This document shows, one piece after another, positions 5,888-12,104 of a stretch of DNA of 12,104 nt. How positions within the stretch are numbered: the stretch's first letter is position 1; the number at the start of each line of letters is the position of its first letter. The notes beneath the pieces are model-generated. The model was not told the DNA's origin. It made no database searches and saw nothing but the letters and a program-made list of their open reading frames with translations. Both the position numbers and the translations under genes were made by a program. Location of the stretch: the NCBI GenBank assembly GCA_027071965.1, contig JALSYJ010000179.1:1-12104 (forward strand), in the 5' to 3' direction. The DNA is from Robiginitomaculum sp. (GTDB taxonomy: Bacteria > Pseudomonadota > Alphaproteobacteria > Caulobacterales > Maricaulaceae).

Positions 5888-7036
5888 ATGAAGATTCTTA
5901 AAAGTACCGATGATCTAGCAGAAGCCTGCAAAACAGCACGCAAATCTGATTTTGTTGCTTTGGATACCGAATTCATGCGCGAGCGAACCTTTTGGTCGCA
6001 ATTGTGCTTAATTCAAATGGCCACAAATGATGTTGAAGCGATCATCGACCCGTTGGCCGATGGTCTTGATCTAGAGCCGTTTCTTGACCTGCTCCGGGAT
6101 ACCAGCGTCATTAAGGTATTCCATGCTGCCAGACAGGATATGGAAATATTCTATTCCTTATTGGGTGAAGTACCCTACCCGATCTTTGACAGCCAAATTG
6201 CAGCAATGGCTGCCGGACTTGGTGACAGCGTCGGTTATGACAGGCTGGTGCGTGCCCTGCTTGACATAAATGTGGACAAAGGTTCACGCTTTACAGATTG
6301 GGCCAGACGCCCCTTATCGACAAAGCAACTGTCCTACGCATTAGCTGATGTTACTCATTTGCGTGATCTTTATCCAATCCTGGTAAAAAAACTTCAGGAT
6401 CAAAATCGAAGTCACTGGCTTGACGAGGAAATGGAAATACTGGCCAATCCTGACATTTACTCCTTTAAGCCGGAAAATGCATGGAAACGGATGAAAATCC
6501 GCAAATACACCGACAAATGGCTGGCGGTTATGGCACAGATAAGTAAATGGCGCGAAGAAGAAGCCCAACGCTTAGATCGCCCAAGAAACCGCATCCTAAA
6601 AGACGATGCCATCTATGAAATAGCAACACAAGAGCCCACATCTGTTGAGGCTCTGGCGCGACTGCGGGCCATTCCCAAGGGGTTTGAACGCTCCAGGTCT
6701 GCTGAGATCCTGTTACAAATTGTCAAAACAGCACTAAGTGACCCAAAAAAATATGCGCCAAAGGTGGATATGCCAAAACGCAACCCTGCAGGTCTCGGCC
6801 CGGTAGTGGAAATGCTGAAAGTCTTGCTGAAGATAAGGGCGCAGGAAATTGGTGTGGCTCCACGGCTTATTGCCAATTCAGCCGATATTGAGCGACTGGC
6901 AGCCGATAATGAAGCTGAAATCCCGGCACTAAGGGGGTGGCGGCGCAAGGAATTTGGCCTTGATGCTCTGCAGATGAAGGCCGGAAATATTGGCTTGCGT
7001 CTGAAAAATGGTGTGATTGTCCTTGAGCGTTATTAG
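5888..7036 (+). CDS. rnd: Ribonuclease D (3'-5' exoribonuclease, tRNA 3'-end processing)
   Basis: A 382 aa protein of usual RNase D length. The DEDD-y exonuclease domain spans about 1-170. Exo I is ALDTEFMRER (24-33; Asp26, Glu28). Exo II is VFHAARQDMEIF (77-88; Asp84). Exo III is QLSYALADVTHL (147-158; Tyr150, Asp154). These acidic residues bind the two metal ions that cleave nucleotides from RNA 3' ends; the enzyme helps mature tRNA and other small RNAs in the cytoplasm. An HRDC domain covers about 207-287 (WLAVMAQISKWREEEAQRLD, then RPRNRILKDDAI), and a second HRDC-like segment ends the protein. The ATG start places the exonuclease domain at the usual distance from the N-terminus. No ribosome site is visible (upstream bases ACTCCCAAA), so translation may depend on the structured leader. 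The gene is tail-to-tail with tgt, 31 bp apart. Confidence 0.95.
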   Translation: MKILKSTDDLAEACKTARKSDFVALDTEFMRERTFWSQLCLIQMATNDVEAIIDPLADGLDLEPFLDLLRDTSVIKVFHAARQDMEIFYSLLGEVPYPIFDSQIAAMAAGLGDSVGYDRLVRALLDINVDKGSRFTDWARRPLSTKQLSYALADVTHLRDLYPILVKKLQDQNRSHWLDEEMEILANPDIYSFKPENAWKRMKIRKYTDKWLAVMAQISKWREEEAQRLDRPRNRILKDDAIYEIATQEPTSVEALARLRAIPKGFERSRSAEILLQIVKTALSDPKKYAPKVDMPKRNPAGLGPVVEMLKVLLKIRAQEIGVAPRLIANSADIERLAADNEAEIPALRGWRRKEFGLDALQMKAGNIGLRLKNGVIVLERY

Positions 7037-7067
7037 AGCACTCTCAGGTTAATGACAGACGCCGATA

Positions 7068-8186
7068 CTATGGCAGACCTATTGTAGTTTTTTCGATCAA
7101 TTCCAGTCGCAGATCATCCAGCCCCCCGGCCAAGATAGCACTTCTGATTCTTGCCATAAGGTCTTGATAATAAGAAATATTATGCCATGAAAGCAGAATC
7201 GCTGCCAATGGTTCATTGCACTTGACCAAATGGTGAATATAGGCTCTGGAATAATCCTGACTTGCCGGGCAGTCAATCTCGGCAAGTAATGGCAACGGAT
7301 CATCTCTAAATCTGGCATTTTTGAGATTAAATGCGCCATAATCGCTCCATGCCTGCCCGTGACGACCAGCCCTTGTCGGCATCACGCAATCGAACATGTC
7401 AACGCCTCTTACCACGCTTTCGATTATATCAAGTGGACGACCCACCCCCATAAGATATCGCGGGCGGTTAACAGGTAAAAAGTCAGGAGTGTAGTCCAGT
7501 ACCTCGCACATGGTCTCAAAGCCCTCACCCACAGCCAAACCGCCAATGGCATAGCCGTCAAAACCCTGCCTTACCACTTCGGCAGCGCTTTGTTCCCGCA
7601 AATCCGCATAGGTGGAGCCTTGTACAATTCCAAACAAATTCTGGCTTTGACGGGTGCCAAAGGCGGTTTTTGAGCGCTCACCCCAGCGCAATGACAGCTC
7701 CATGCTCGCTTGTGCCGCATCGTGGGTGACTGGATGCTCTGTGCATTCATCAAATTGCATGGAGATGTCTGCCCCTAGCAAATCAGCCTGTATCTCTATG
7801 CTGCGCTCTGCTGTCAGATTGTGGCTGGAGCCGTCAATATGGCTTTGGAATATTACGCCCTGTTCGGATTTCTTTGCCAACTGGCTTAGGGAAAACACCT
7901 GAAACCCGCCTGAATCAGTTAGAATCGGGCCATGCCATGTGCTGAATTCATGTAAACCACCCAAATCATGTACCCGTTCAGCACCGGGACGCAGCATTAA
8001 ATGATAGGTATTGCCCAAGATAATGTCAGAACCAGCACCCTTAACCTGATCCATGGTTAGGGCTTTGACGGTTCCTGCTGTTCCTACCGGCATAAAGGCC
8101 GGTGTACGGATATCTCCTCTGCTGGTGCGCAAAAACCCGGTTCTGGCCTTGCCATCGGTGCCAATTATGTCAAAGGCAAAGCTCAT
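7068..8186 (-). CDS. tgt: Queuine tRNA-guanine transglycosylase with an altered zinc site
   Basis: A 372 aa TIM-barrel enzyme that exchanges guanine-34 of GUN-anticodon tRNAs for preQ1 on the route to queuosine. Numbering is from ATG 8184-8186. It keeps TPAFMPVGT (28-36), the catalytic ILTDSGGFQVFSL (88-100, Asp91), FGIVQGS, GYAIGGLAVGE, and the nucleophile in MFDCVMPTR (264-272, Asp266). The zinc motif is abnormal: family CDCPAC is IDCPAS here, so the first and third cysteines are Ile304 and Ser309. Cys306 and His335 remain. Cys323 is an extra nearby cysteine. A TTG three codons upstream (8193-8195) is possible but worse. No free-standing ribosome site precedes the ATG. Instead a small ORF ends on it as ATGA, suggesting coupled translation with the liuB-type gene upstream. 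Confidence 0.93.
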   Translation of the reverse strand: MSFAFDIIGTDGKARTGFLRTSRGDIRTPAFMPVGTAGTVKALTMDQVKGAGSDIILGNTYHLMLRPGAERVHDLGGLHEFSTWHGPILTDSGGFQVFSLSQLAKKSEQGVIFQSHIDGSSHNLTAERSIEIQADLLGADISMQFDECTEHPVTHDAAQASMELSLRWGERSKTAFGTRQSQNLFGIVQGSTYADLREQSAAEVVRQGFDGYAIGGLAVGEGFETMCEVLDYTPDFLPVNRPRYLMGVGRPLDIIESVVRGVDMFDCVMPTRAGRHGQAWSDYGAFNLKNARFRDDPLPLLAEIDCPASQDYSRAYIHHLVKCNEPLAAILLSWHNISYYQDLMARIRSAILAGGLDDLRLELIEKTTIGLP

Positions 8187-8281
8187 GATGAACAAAACTC
8201 AAAAGCACAGGCCCACGAAACCCCAAAAAGAGTGCCATCAAACCCGATATTATTGGCTATTTTACTGGATGTATCTTTCAT
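8183..8281 (-). CDS. Possible 32-codon small ORF between the carboxylase gene and tgt
   Basis: An ORF of 32 residues, beginning MKDTSSKIANNIGFDG and ending in a hydrophobic stretch TLFGVSWACAFEFCSS. It opens with ATG at 8279-8281. AGGG at 8287-8290 is five bases upstream and overlaps the TAG stop of the carboxylase gene. Its TGA overlaps the tgt ATG by four bases (ATGA). A good ribosome site, tight packing and the stop-start overlap suggest real translation that delivers ribosomes to tgt. The peptide resembles nothing I recognise. It may be a coupling ORF whose product is unimportant, or a chance ORF. Confidence 0.4.
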   Translation of the reverse strand: MKDTSSKIANNIGFDGTLFGVSWACAFEFCSS

Positions 8282-8288
8282 AATCGCC

Positions 8289-9893
8289 CTACATCCGGAA
8301 AACACCAAACTTGGTGTCTGTATCCGGGGCGTTTTGGCTCATGGCAAGGGACAGCCCCAGTACACGGCGACTATCAGCAGGTGAGATAATGCCATCATCC
8401 CAGATCCGGGCGCTTGAATAATAAGGGGAGCCTTCAACTTCGTATTTCTCGCGGATAGGGTTTTTGAACTGCTCTTCTGCTTCTTTACTCCAGCTATCAC
8501 CATTTTGCTCAAGGCCATCGCGCTTTACAGTTGCCAGAACACTGGCAGCCTGTTCGCCCCCCATCACAGATATCCGGGAGTTTGGCCACATAAACATCAG
8601 GCGCGGAGAATATGCGCGGCCACACATGCCATAATTACCAGCCCCGTATGAGCCACCTATCACCAATGTGAATTTTGGCACTTGTGCGCAAGCCACAGCG
8701 GTCACCATTTTAGCACCATGTTTGGCAATGCCTCCGGCTTCATACTTTCCGCCAACCATAAAGCCGGAAATGTTTTGCAAGAACACCAAAGGCGTATTGC
8801 GCTGACAGCATAGCTCTATGAAATGTGCGGCTTTTTGCGCACTTTCTGCAAACAAAACACCGTTATTTGCCAAAATCCCAACCCGCTGCCCATAGATACG
8901 GGCAAAACCTGTAACCAGTGTGGTGCCAAACAGTTTCTTGAACTCGTCAAACTCTGAGCCATCGACAATCCGTGCAATTACCTCGCGCACATCATAAGAA
9001 GCACGAAGATCAACAGGAACAATACCATGTAACTCTTCCATGTCGTATAAGGGCTCATTGAACGAAACAGCAGAATTTGTAAGCTGTGGCGGCTTTAGAT
9101 TACGAACAATGCTTCTTACTATTTGCAAGGCGTGATGATCATCATTGGCCACATGATCGACTACTCCAGAATTACGGCCATGTACATCAGCACCACCAAG
9201 ATCTTCGGCAGAAATCACCTCACCGGTCGCAGCCTTTACCAATGGCGGGCCGGCCAGAAAAATAGTCCCCGTACCCCGGACGATCACCGTTTCATCAGCC
9301 ATGGCCGGAACATAAGCCCCGCCAGCAGTACAAGAACCCATTACGGCAGCTATTTGGGAAATACCCTTTGCCGACAGATTGGCCTGATTAAAAAAGATAC
9401 GGCCAAAATGGTCCCGGTCTGGAAACACTTCGGCCTGATGGGGTAAATTGGCTCCGCCACTGTCTACCAGATAAATACACGGCAAATGGTTCTCCAGCGC
9501 AATTTCCTGCGCACGCAAATGCTTTTTCACGGTCAAGGGATAATAGGTGCCGCCCTTGACCGTAGCATCATTGGCCACCACCATTACTTCGCGGCCCTCA
9601 ACTCTGCCAATGCCGGTAATTATTCCAGCGCCTGGAATGTCTGCATCATAGACACCGTTCGCAGCCAATGCTGAGAGCTCCAAGAATGGCGAACCCGGAT
9701 CAAGCAATAATTCAACACGGTCTCTGGGCAATAATTTGCCCCTGCTGGTGTGCTTGTTGCGCGCCCGCTCAGATCCGCCTTTAGCCGCTTGCGCCGTTTT
9801 TTGGCGCAATTCCGATACCAGTGCCTCCATCGCAGATTTGTTGTTGATATAGGTATGATCTGCGGTATTGATCTGGGTTTGAAGTACACTCAT
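8289..9893 (-). CDS. liuB: Methylcrotonyl-CoA carboxylase-type carboxyltransferase (beta) subunit
   Basis: A 534 aa acyl-CoA carboxyltransferase, the biotin-dependent subunit that moves the carboxyl group from carboxybiotin to the acyl-CoA. The MCC-type signature is clear: IYLVDSGGANLPHQAEVF, then PDRDHFGRIFFNQANLS (140-174), the oxyanion block GSCTAGGAYVPAM (186-198), and LVKAATGEVISAEDLGGADVH (218-238). The C-terminal half has FLQNISGFMVGGKYEAGG (371-388), GGSYGAGNYGMCGRAYSPR (413-431) and WPNSRISVMGGEQAA (436-450). Methylcrotonyl-CoA carboxylase acts in leucine/isovalerate breakdown; a geranyl-CoA (AtuC) role is an alternative that cannot be excluded. The ATG has AAGGA eight bases upstream (9902-9906). 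The biotin-carrying alpha subunit (LiuD) and other liu genes are absent from the window; downstream come the small ORF and tgt. Confidence 0.92.
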   Translation of the reverse strand: MSVLQTQINTADHTYINNKSAMEALVSELRQKTAQAAKGGSERARNKHTSRGKLLPRDRVELLLDPGSPFLELSALAANGVYDADIPGAGIITGIGRVEGREVMVVANDATVKGGTYYPLTVKKHLRAQEIALENHLPCIYLVDSGGANLPHQAEVFPDRDHFGRIFFNQANLSAKGISQIAAVMGSCTAGGAYVPAMADETVIVRGTGTIFLAGPPLVKAATGEVISAEDLGGADVHGRNSGVVDHVANDDHHALQIVRSIVRNLKPPQLTNSAVSFNEPLYDMEELHGIVPVDLRASYDVREVIARIVDGSEFDEFKKLFGTTLVTGFARIYGQRVGILANNGVLFAESAQKAAHFIELCCQRNTPLVFLQNISGFMVGGKYEAGGIAKHGAKMVTAVACAQVPKFTLVIGGSYGAGNYGMCGRAYSPRLMFMWPNSRISVMGGEQAASVLATVKRDGLEQNGDSWSKEAEEQFKNPIREKYEVEGSPYYSSARIWDDGIISPADSRRVLGLSLAMSQNAPDTDTKFGVFRM

Positions 9894-9939
9894 CGCGTAT
9901 TTCCTTGTGAATCATTTTAGATTTTGGTTGTAATACCCT

Positions 9940-9955
9940 TCGACCTGACGGTCGA
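9940..9955. repeat. Inverted repeat in the liuB/tlpA divergent region
   Basis: TCGACC (9940-9945) and GGTCGA (9950-9955) flank TGAC. A second palindrome, GAGAA A TTCTC (9965-9975), follows ten bases later. Both sit upstream of the liuB-type gene in the 178-bp divergent region and could be operators. Neither has a T-run. Confidence 0.25.
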
Positions 9956-10031
9956 GTTGCTTATGAGAAATTCTCTTAATAGTCTGAACTAATAGCAATC
10001 TTGGGATATGAAATTTTCAAACTACCGACAG

Positions 10032-10059
10032 CTTGTCGCATTGTTTACCGTTTTATAGT
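10032..10059 (+). promoter_or_regulatory. Candidate promoter of the TlpA-like/patatin operon
   Basis: CTTGTC (10032-10037) and TATAGT (10054-10059) are separated by 16 bases and resemble the alphaproteobacterial housekeeping -35 and -10. Transcription would begin about 10066, only about six bases before ATG 10072. This fits the missing Shine-Dalgarno sequence and suggests a near-leaderless mRNA. A small inverted repeat CGACA/TGTCG (10026-10038) overlaps the -35. Confidence 0.4.
10033..10050 (+). repeat. Shared 18-bp intergenic motif, copy 2 (upstream of the TlpA-like gene)
   Basis: TTGTCGCATTGTTTACCG differs from the copy upstream of rnd (5792-5809) at one base. Here it overlaps the candidate -35 and spacer of the TlpA-like gene. 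Confidence 0.45.
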
Positions 10060-10071
10060 AGATTATCTGAT

Positions 10072-10695
10072 ATGAGAATGAACAGAAGATCAGTATTGGC
10101 AAGTTTGTCCGCCTTTCCCCTTGCAGGCGGTGTCGTGGCGCAAGGTCTGCCCCCAGCTATTTTTGCACTGATGAACCACCCCGCTGCCAGCTTTTTTGAG
10201 GCGCCGCCACCAAATTCAGGTATTCCGTTGAATCTGCCGATTGACAGTTTGCAAGGCTCTGCCACCTGGCAACAATTATTTGAGGGGCGCGCTGTATTGC
10301 TTGATTTATGGGCGAGCTGGTGCGCGCCGTGTCTGGTTGAAACCCCGGGCTTAAATGCCTTGTCTGAACAATATGGTTCCGACACCTTTGCGGTGGCAGT
10401 CTTGAAAACTGCTGACCCCAATACCAGCCTGATGCAAATGCAGCAGATATTTGATCAGGGAAATTACAATGCGCTTACTGCGTTTGCTGATGGCTCCGCA
10501 GACGGTTGGGGTTTCTTTCGGGCATTAAAAGTAAATATGCGAAACTCACAAAAGCAGGCAGGACTGCCCATGGCAGCATTGATCGGCCCCGATGGCCGCG
10601 AAATTGCCCGCACATATGGCACCATTAAGGGACGAAAATGGGAACACCCGAAAATCGCTGATTTTATCGCCCAATTTTCTAAAGCGTGGAGTTGA
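10072..10695 (+). CDS. TlpA/ResA-like thioredoxin-fold protein with Tat-type signal
   Basis: A 207 aa protein from ATG 10072. The N-terminus MRMNRRSVLASLSAFPLAGG has a twin arginine, NRRSVLA, close to the Tat consensus, then a hydrophobic core ending near GVVAQG (20-25), so export to the periplasm is likely. The thioredoxin domain starts about residue 65. Its active site is DLWASWCAPCLVE (78-90) with Cys84 and Cys87, and Pro166 in GLPMAALIGPDG (164-175) is the cis-proline. Family members keep cysteines reduced for cytochrome c maturation or act as periplasmic thiol-disulfide reductants; the partner here is unknown. An in-frame TTG at 10033 and a second ATG at 10078 are alternative starts. The TTG is unlikely because it would bury the signal. 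The patatin gene follows after a single base, so the two form an operon. Confidence 0.85.
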   Translation: MRMNRRSVLASLSAFPLAGGVVAQGLPPAIFALMNHPAASFFEAPPPNSGIPLNLPIDSLQGSATWQQLFEGRAVLLDLWASWCAPCLVETPGLNALSEQYGSDTFAVAVLKTADPNTSLMQMQQIFDQGNYNALTAFADGSADGWGFFRALKVNMRNSQKQAGLPMAALIGPDGREIARTYGTIKGRKWEHPKIADFIAQFSKAWS

Positions 10696-10696
10696 T

Positions 10697-12104
10697 ATGC
10701 CCAGCGAACCTTCACGACCGGACTTTGAATATATCAGCGAAATAGCTATTCTCTCTGCTGCTCCCAAAGGCGCCTTAAAGGCTCTGGCTAAAAAGTCTGA
10801 AAAAATCATGGTGCTGGGCGGCAAGCCCTTGTTTCAGCCAGGTGAAATTGCCGACAGTATATACTTTGTAAAATCCGGAGTTTTGGGGGCGTTTCACTTA
10901 GCAACAGATGGTGAGTTGGAACTGCTAGGTTATATCCGTTCCGGCGAGCCGGTTGGAGAAATGGCGTTTTTGGGATCAACTCCGCACTCAAGTGCGGTTT
11001 ATGCACTGCGCGATGCGGAGCTGGTGCGGGTGTCACGATCTGCTTTTGAGAAATTTTCTCTTAAATTTCCCCAATTACTGCAAGGTCTTTCGCAGATGAT
11101 CGTCTTGCGCATGCGCTCAAATAACAGGTGCAGCGCCCATGAACGCAGTCAGCCCAAAGTGTTTGCCATGCTGGCCACTTCACCTACCATTCCTTGTGAG
11201 TTTTTGGCCAACAAATTGCTAAAACATCTGGCAAAGTTTGGAAAAAGAGCAATCATTATCGGCCCTGATGCCAAAAACCAGTCCCCTGGCTGGTTCGATC
11301 AACAGGAACGAAATCATGATATTGTTCTGATGCATAGTCCGATTGCTGATGATGACTGGTATCGATTATGCTTAAGACAGGCTGATCGTCTATGGATACT
11401 GGGCCGTGCCGATGCAAGGCCATCTGAGCCGCTTCTGCCCCCGGAAAACTCGCCTGCCAGATCCATGCGGCTGGTGGATGTAATTTTATTGCACAATGAG
11501 GGAGAGCGTGCGGTAAGCGCTGGAAAAGACTGGAAACATGCCGCCGGGGCTTCCCGTATTTTTAACTGGCGAACAGGCAATAAACAAGATGCAGCCCGCA
11601 TTGCACGAACTGCAGCCGGACGCTCGGTGGGACTGGTGCTTTCTGGTGGAGGAGCCCGGGCCTATGCTCATATTGGTGCTGTGCGCGCCTTGCGCGAAGC
11701 CAAAATACCTATTGATTTTTGTGGTGGCACTTCAATGGGGGCCATAATTGCCGCCAATGTGGCCATGGGCTGGGATGACGAACAGATTGAGCAAAGCATT
11801 TTAGATGCTTTTGTAAACTCCAACCCGGTTGATGATTACCGGCTGCCAGTGGTGGCGCTAACCAAGGGTATTAAAGTTCGCCGCCGACTGGCAAGGTATT
11901 TTGGTGACATGCAGATTGAAAATATGGCTCTGCCGTTTTTTTGCCTGTCAACCAATTTGACCACTGGAAAACCCACAGTTCATCGTACCGGATTGCTTAG
12001 AAGGTCTTTGCGCGCCTCCATTGCCTTACCTGGTGTATTGCCGCCTGTGGTTATCAATTCCGAAGTACATGTAGATGGAGCAGTGCTGAATAATTTTCCG
12101 GTTG
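10697..12104 (+). CDS. Patatin-like phospholipase with N-terminal cyclic-nucleotide-binding domain, 3' end missing
   Basis: The reading frame is open from ATG 10697 to the right edge (469 codons). GGAG at 10688-10691 lies five bases upstream, and only one base separates it from the TlpA-like stop. Residues about 36-125 form a cNMP-binding (CAP_ED) domain: FQPGEIADSIYFVKSGVLGAF, then VGEMAFLGSTPHSSAV. The phosphate-cassette arginine usually found after GE...P is not evident, so nucleotide binding is uncertain. A central NTE-like linker follows (about 150-305). The patatin domain starts about 310, with oxyanion loop SGGGARAYAHIG (316-327), nucleophile elbow GGTSMG (343-348, Ser346) and catalytic Asp460 in VDGA. 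The domain order is that of bacterial relatives of neuropathy target esterase, serine hydrolases cleaving phospholipids or lysophospholipids. The oxyanion motif has Ala where GGGARG is usual. No membrane segment is obvious in the visible part. Confidence 0.9.
   Translation, partial: MPSEPSRPDFEYISEIAILSAAPKGALKALAKKSEKIMVLGGKPLFQPGEIADSIYFVKSGVLGAFHLATDGELELLGYIRSGEPVGEMAFLGSTPHSSAVYALRDAELVRVSRSAFEKFSLKFPQLLQGLSQMIVLRMRSNNRCSAHERSQPKVFAMLATSPTIPCEFLANKLLKHLAKFGKRAIIIGPDAKNQSPGWFDQQERNHDIVLMHSPIADDDWYRLCLRQADRLWILGRADARPSEPLLPPENSPARSMRLVDVILLHNEGERAVSAGKDWKHAAGASRIFNWRTGNKQDAARIARTAAGRSVGLVLSGGGARAYAHIGAVRALREAKIPIDFCGGTSMGAIIAANVAMGWDDEQIEQSILDAFVNSNPVDDYRLPVVALTKGIKVRRRLARYFGDMQIENMALPFFCLSTNLTTGKPTVHRTGLLRRSLRASIALPGVLPPVVINSEVHVDGAVLNNFPV

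Noticed and set aside
10033..10071. TTG start for the TlpA-like protein adding 13 residues
   Set aside because: It would precede the Tat-type signal with an odd sequence and overlaps the candidate promoter and the 18-bp shared motif.
1..12104. A defence island, mobile element or novel multi-gene system
   Set aside because: All larger genes belong to familiar chromosomal families, codon use looks uniform by eye, and there are no integrase, transposase, direct-repeat array or tRNA attachment-site signals.

Overview
The window looks like ordinary chromosome of an alphaproteobacterium with moderate GC. The evidence is the Rhodobacter-like architecture of the CobT-type protein, a TIGR02281-type membrane-tethered aspartic protease, an RNase D with HRDC domain, a DusA-type Dus, and a leucine-catabolism carboxyltransferase of the LiuB/MccB type. 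Genus-level placement is not possible by eye. I see no insertion sequence, integrase, phage gene, CRISPR array, rRNA or tRNA. All eleven larger genes belong to recognisable families.

Layout, left to right. The first 62 bases hold the start of a glutathione S-transferase-like gene running off the left edge (minus). Next is a cobT-like gene (minus) whose hallmark active-site motifs have diverged. An aspartic protease gene (plus) converges with, and overlaps by 11 bp, a TauE/SafE permease gene that is translationally coupled (TGATG) to dusA (both minus). Upstream of dusA a strong UUCG-loop terminator closes a small secreted TPR-like gene (minus), and two further hairpins lie in that gene's 3' UTR. 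A 62-bp nested palindrome separates the TPR-like gene from a divergent lysR gene (plus). RNase D (plus) follows, with an unusual inverted-repeat leader. Then come tgt (minus) and the liuB-type carboxyltransferase gene (minus), with an unlisted 32-codon ORF between them whose stop overlaps the tgt start as ATGA. A Tat-signal TlpA-like thioredoxin (plus) and a cNMP-domain/patatin phospholipase (plus, cut by the right edge) form a two-gene operon one base apart.

No single pathway unites the window: it mixes tRNA modification and processing (dusA, tgt, rnd), cobamide metabolism (cobT-like), leucine/isovalerate degradation (liuB) and envelope functions. The points most worth a second look are enzyme-level oddities and RNA/DNA structure. 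The Tgt lacks two of the four canonical zinc ligands. The CobT lacks its usual GEMGIGNTT and GEGSG signatures. The TPR-like/lysR intergenic region carries mirror-image promoter-like elements. The 3' UTR of the TPR-like gene looks like a small structured RNA. An 18-bp motif is shared between the rnd and tlpA upstream regions. I found no multi-gene system that I could defend as entirely new.
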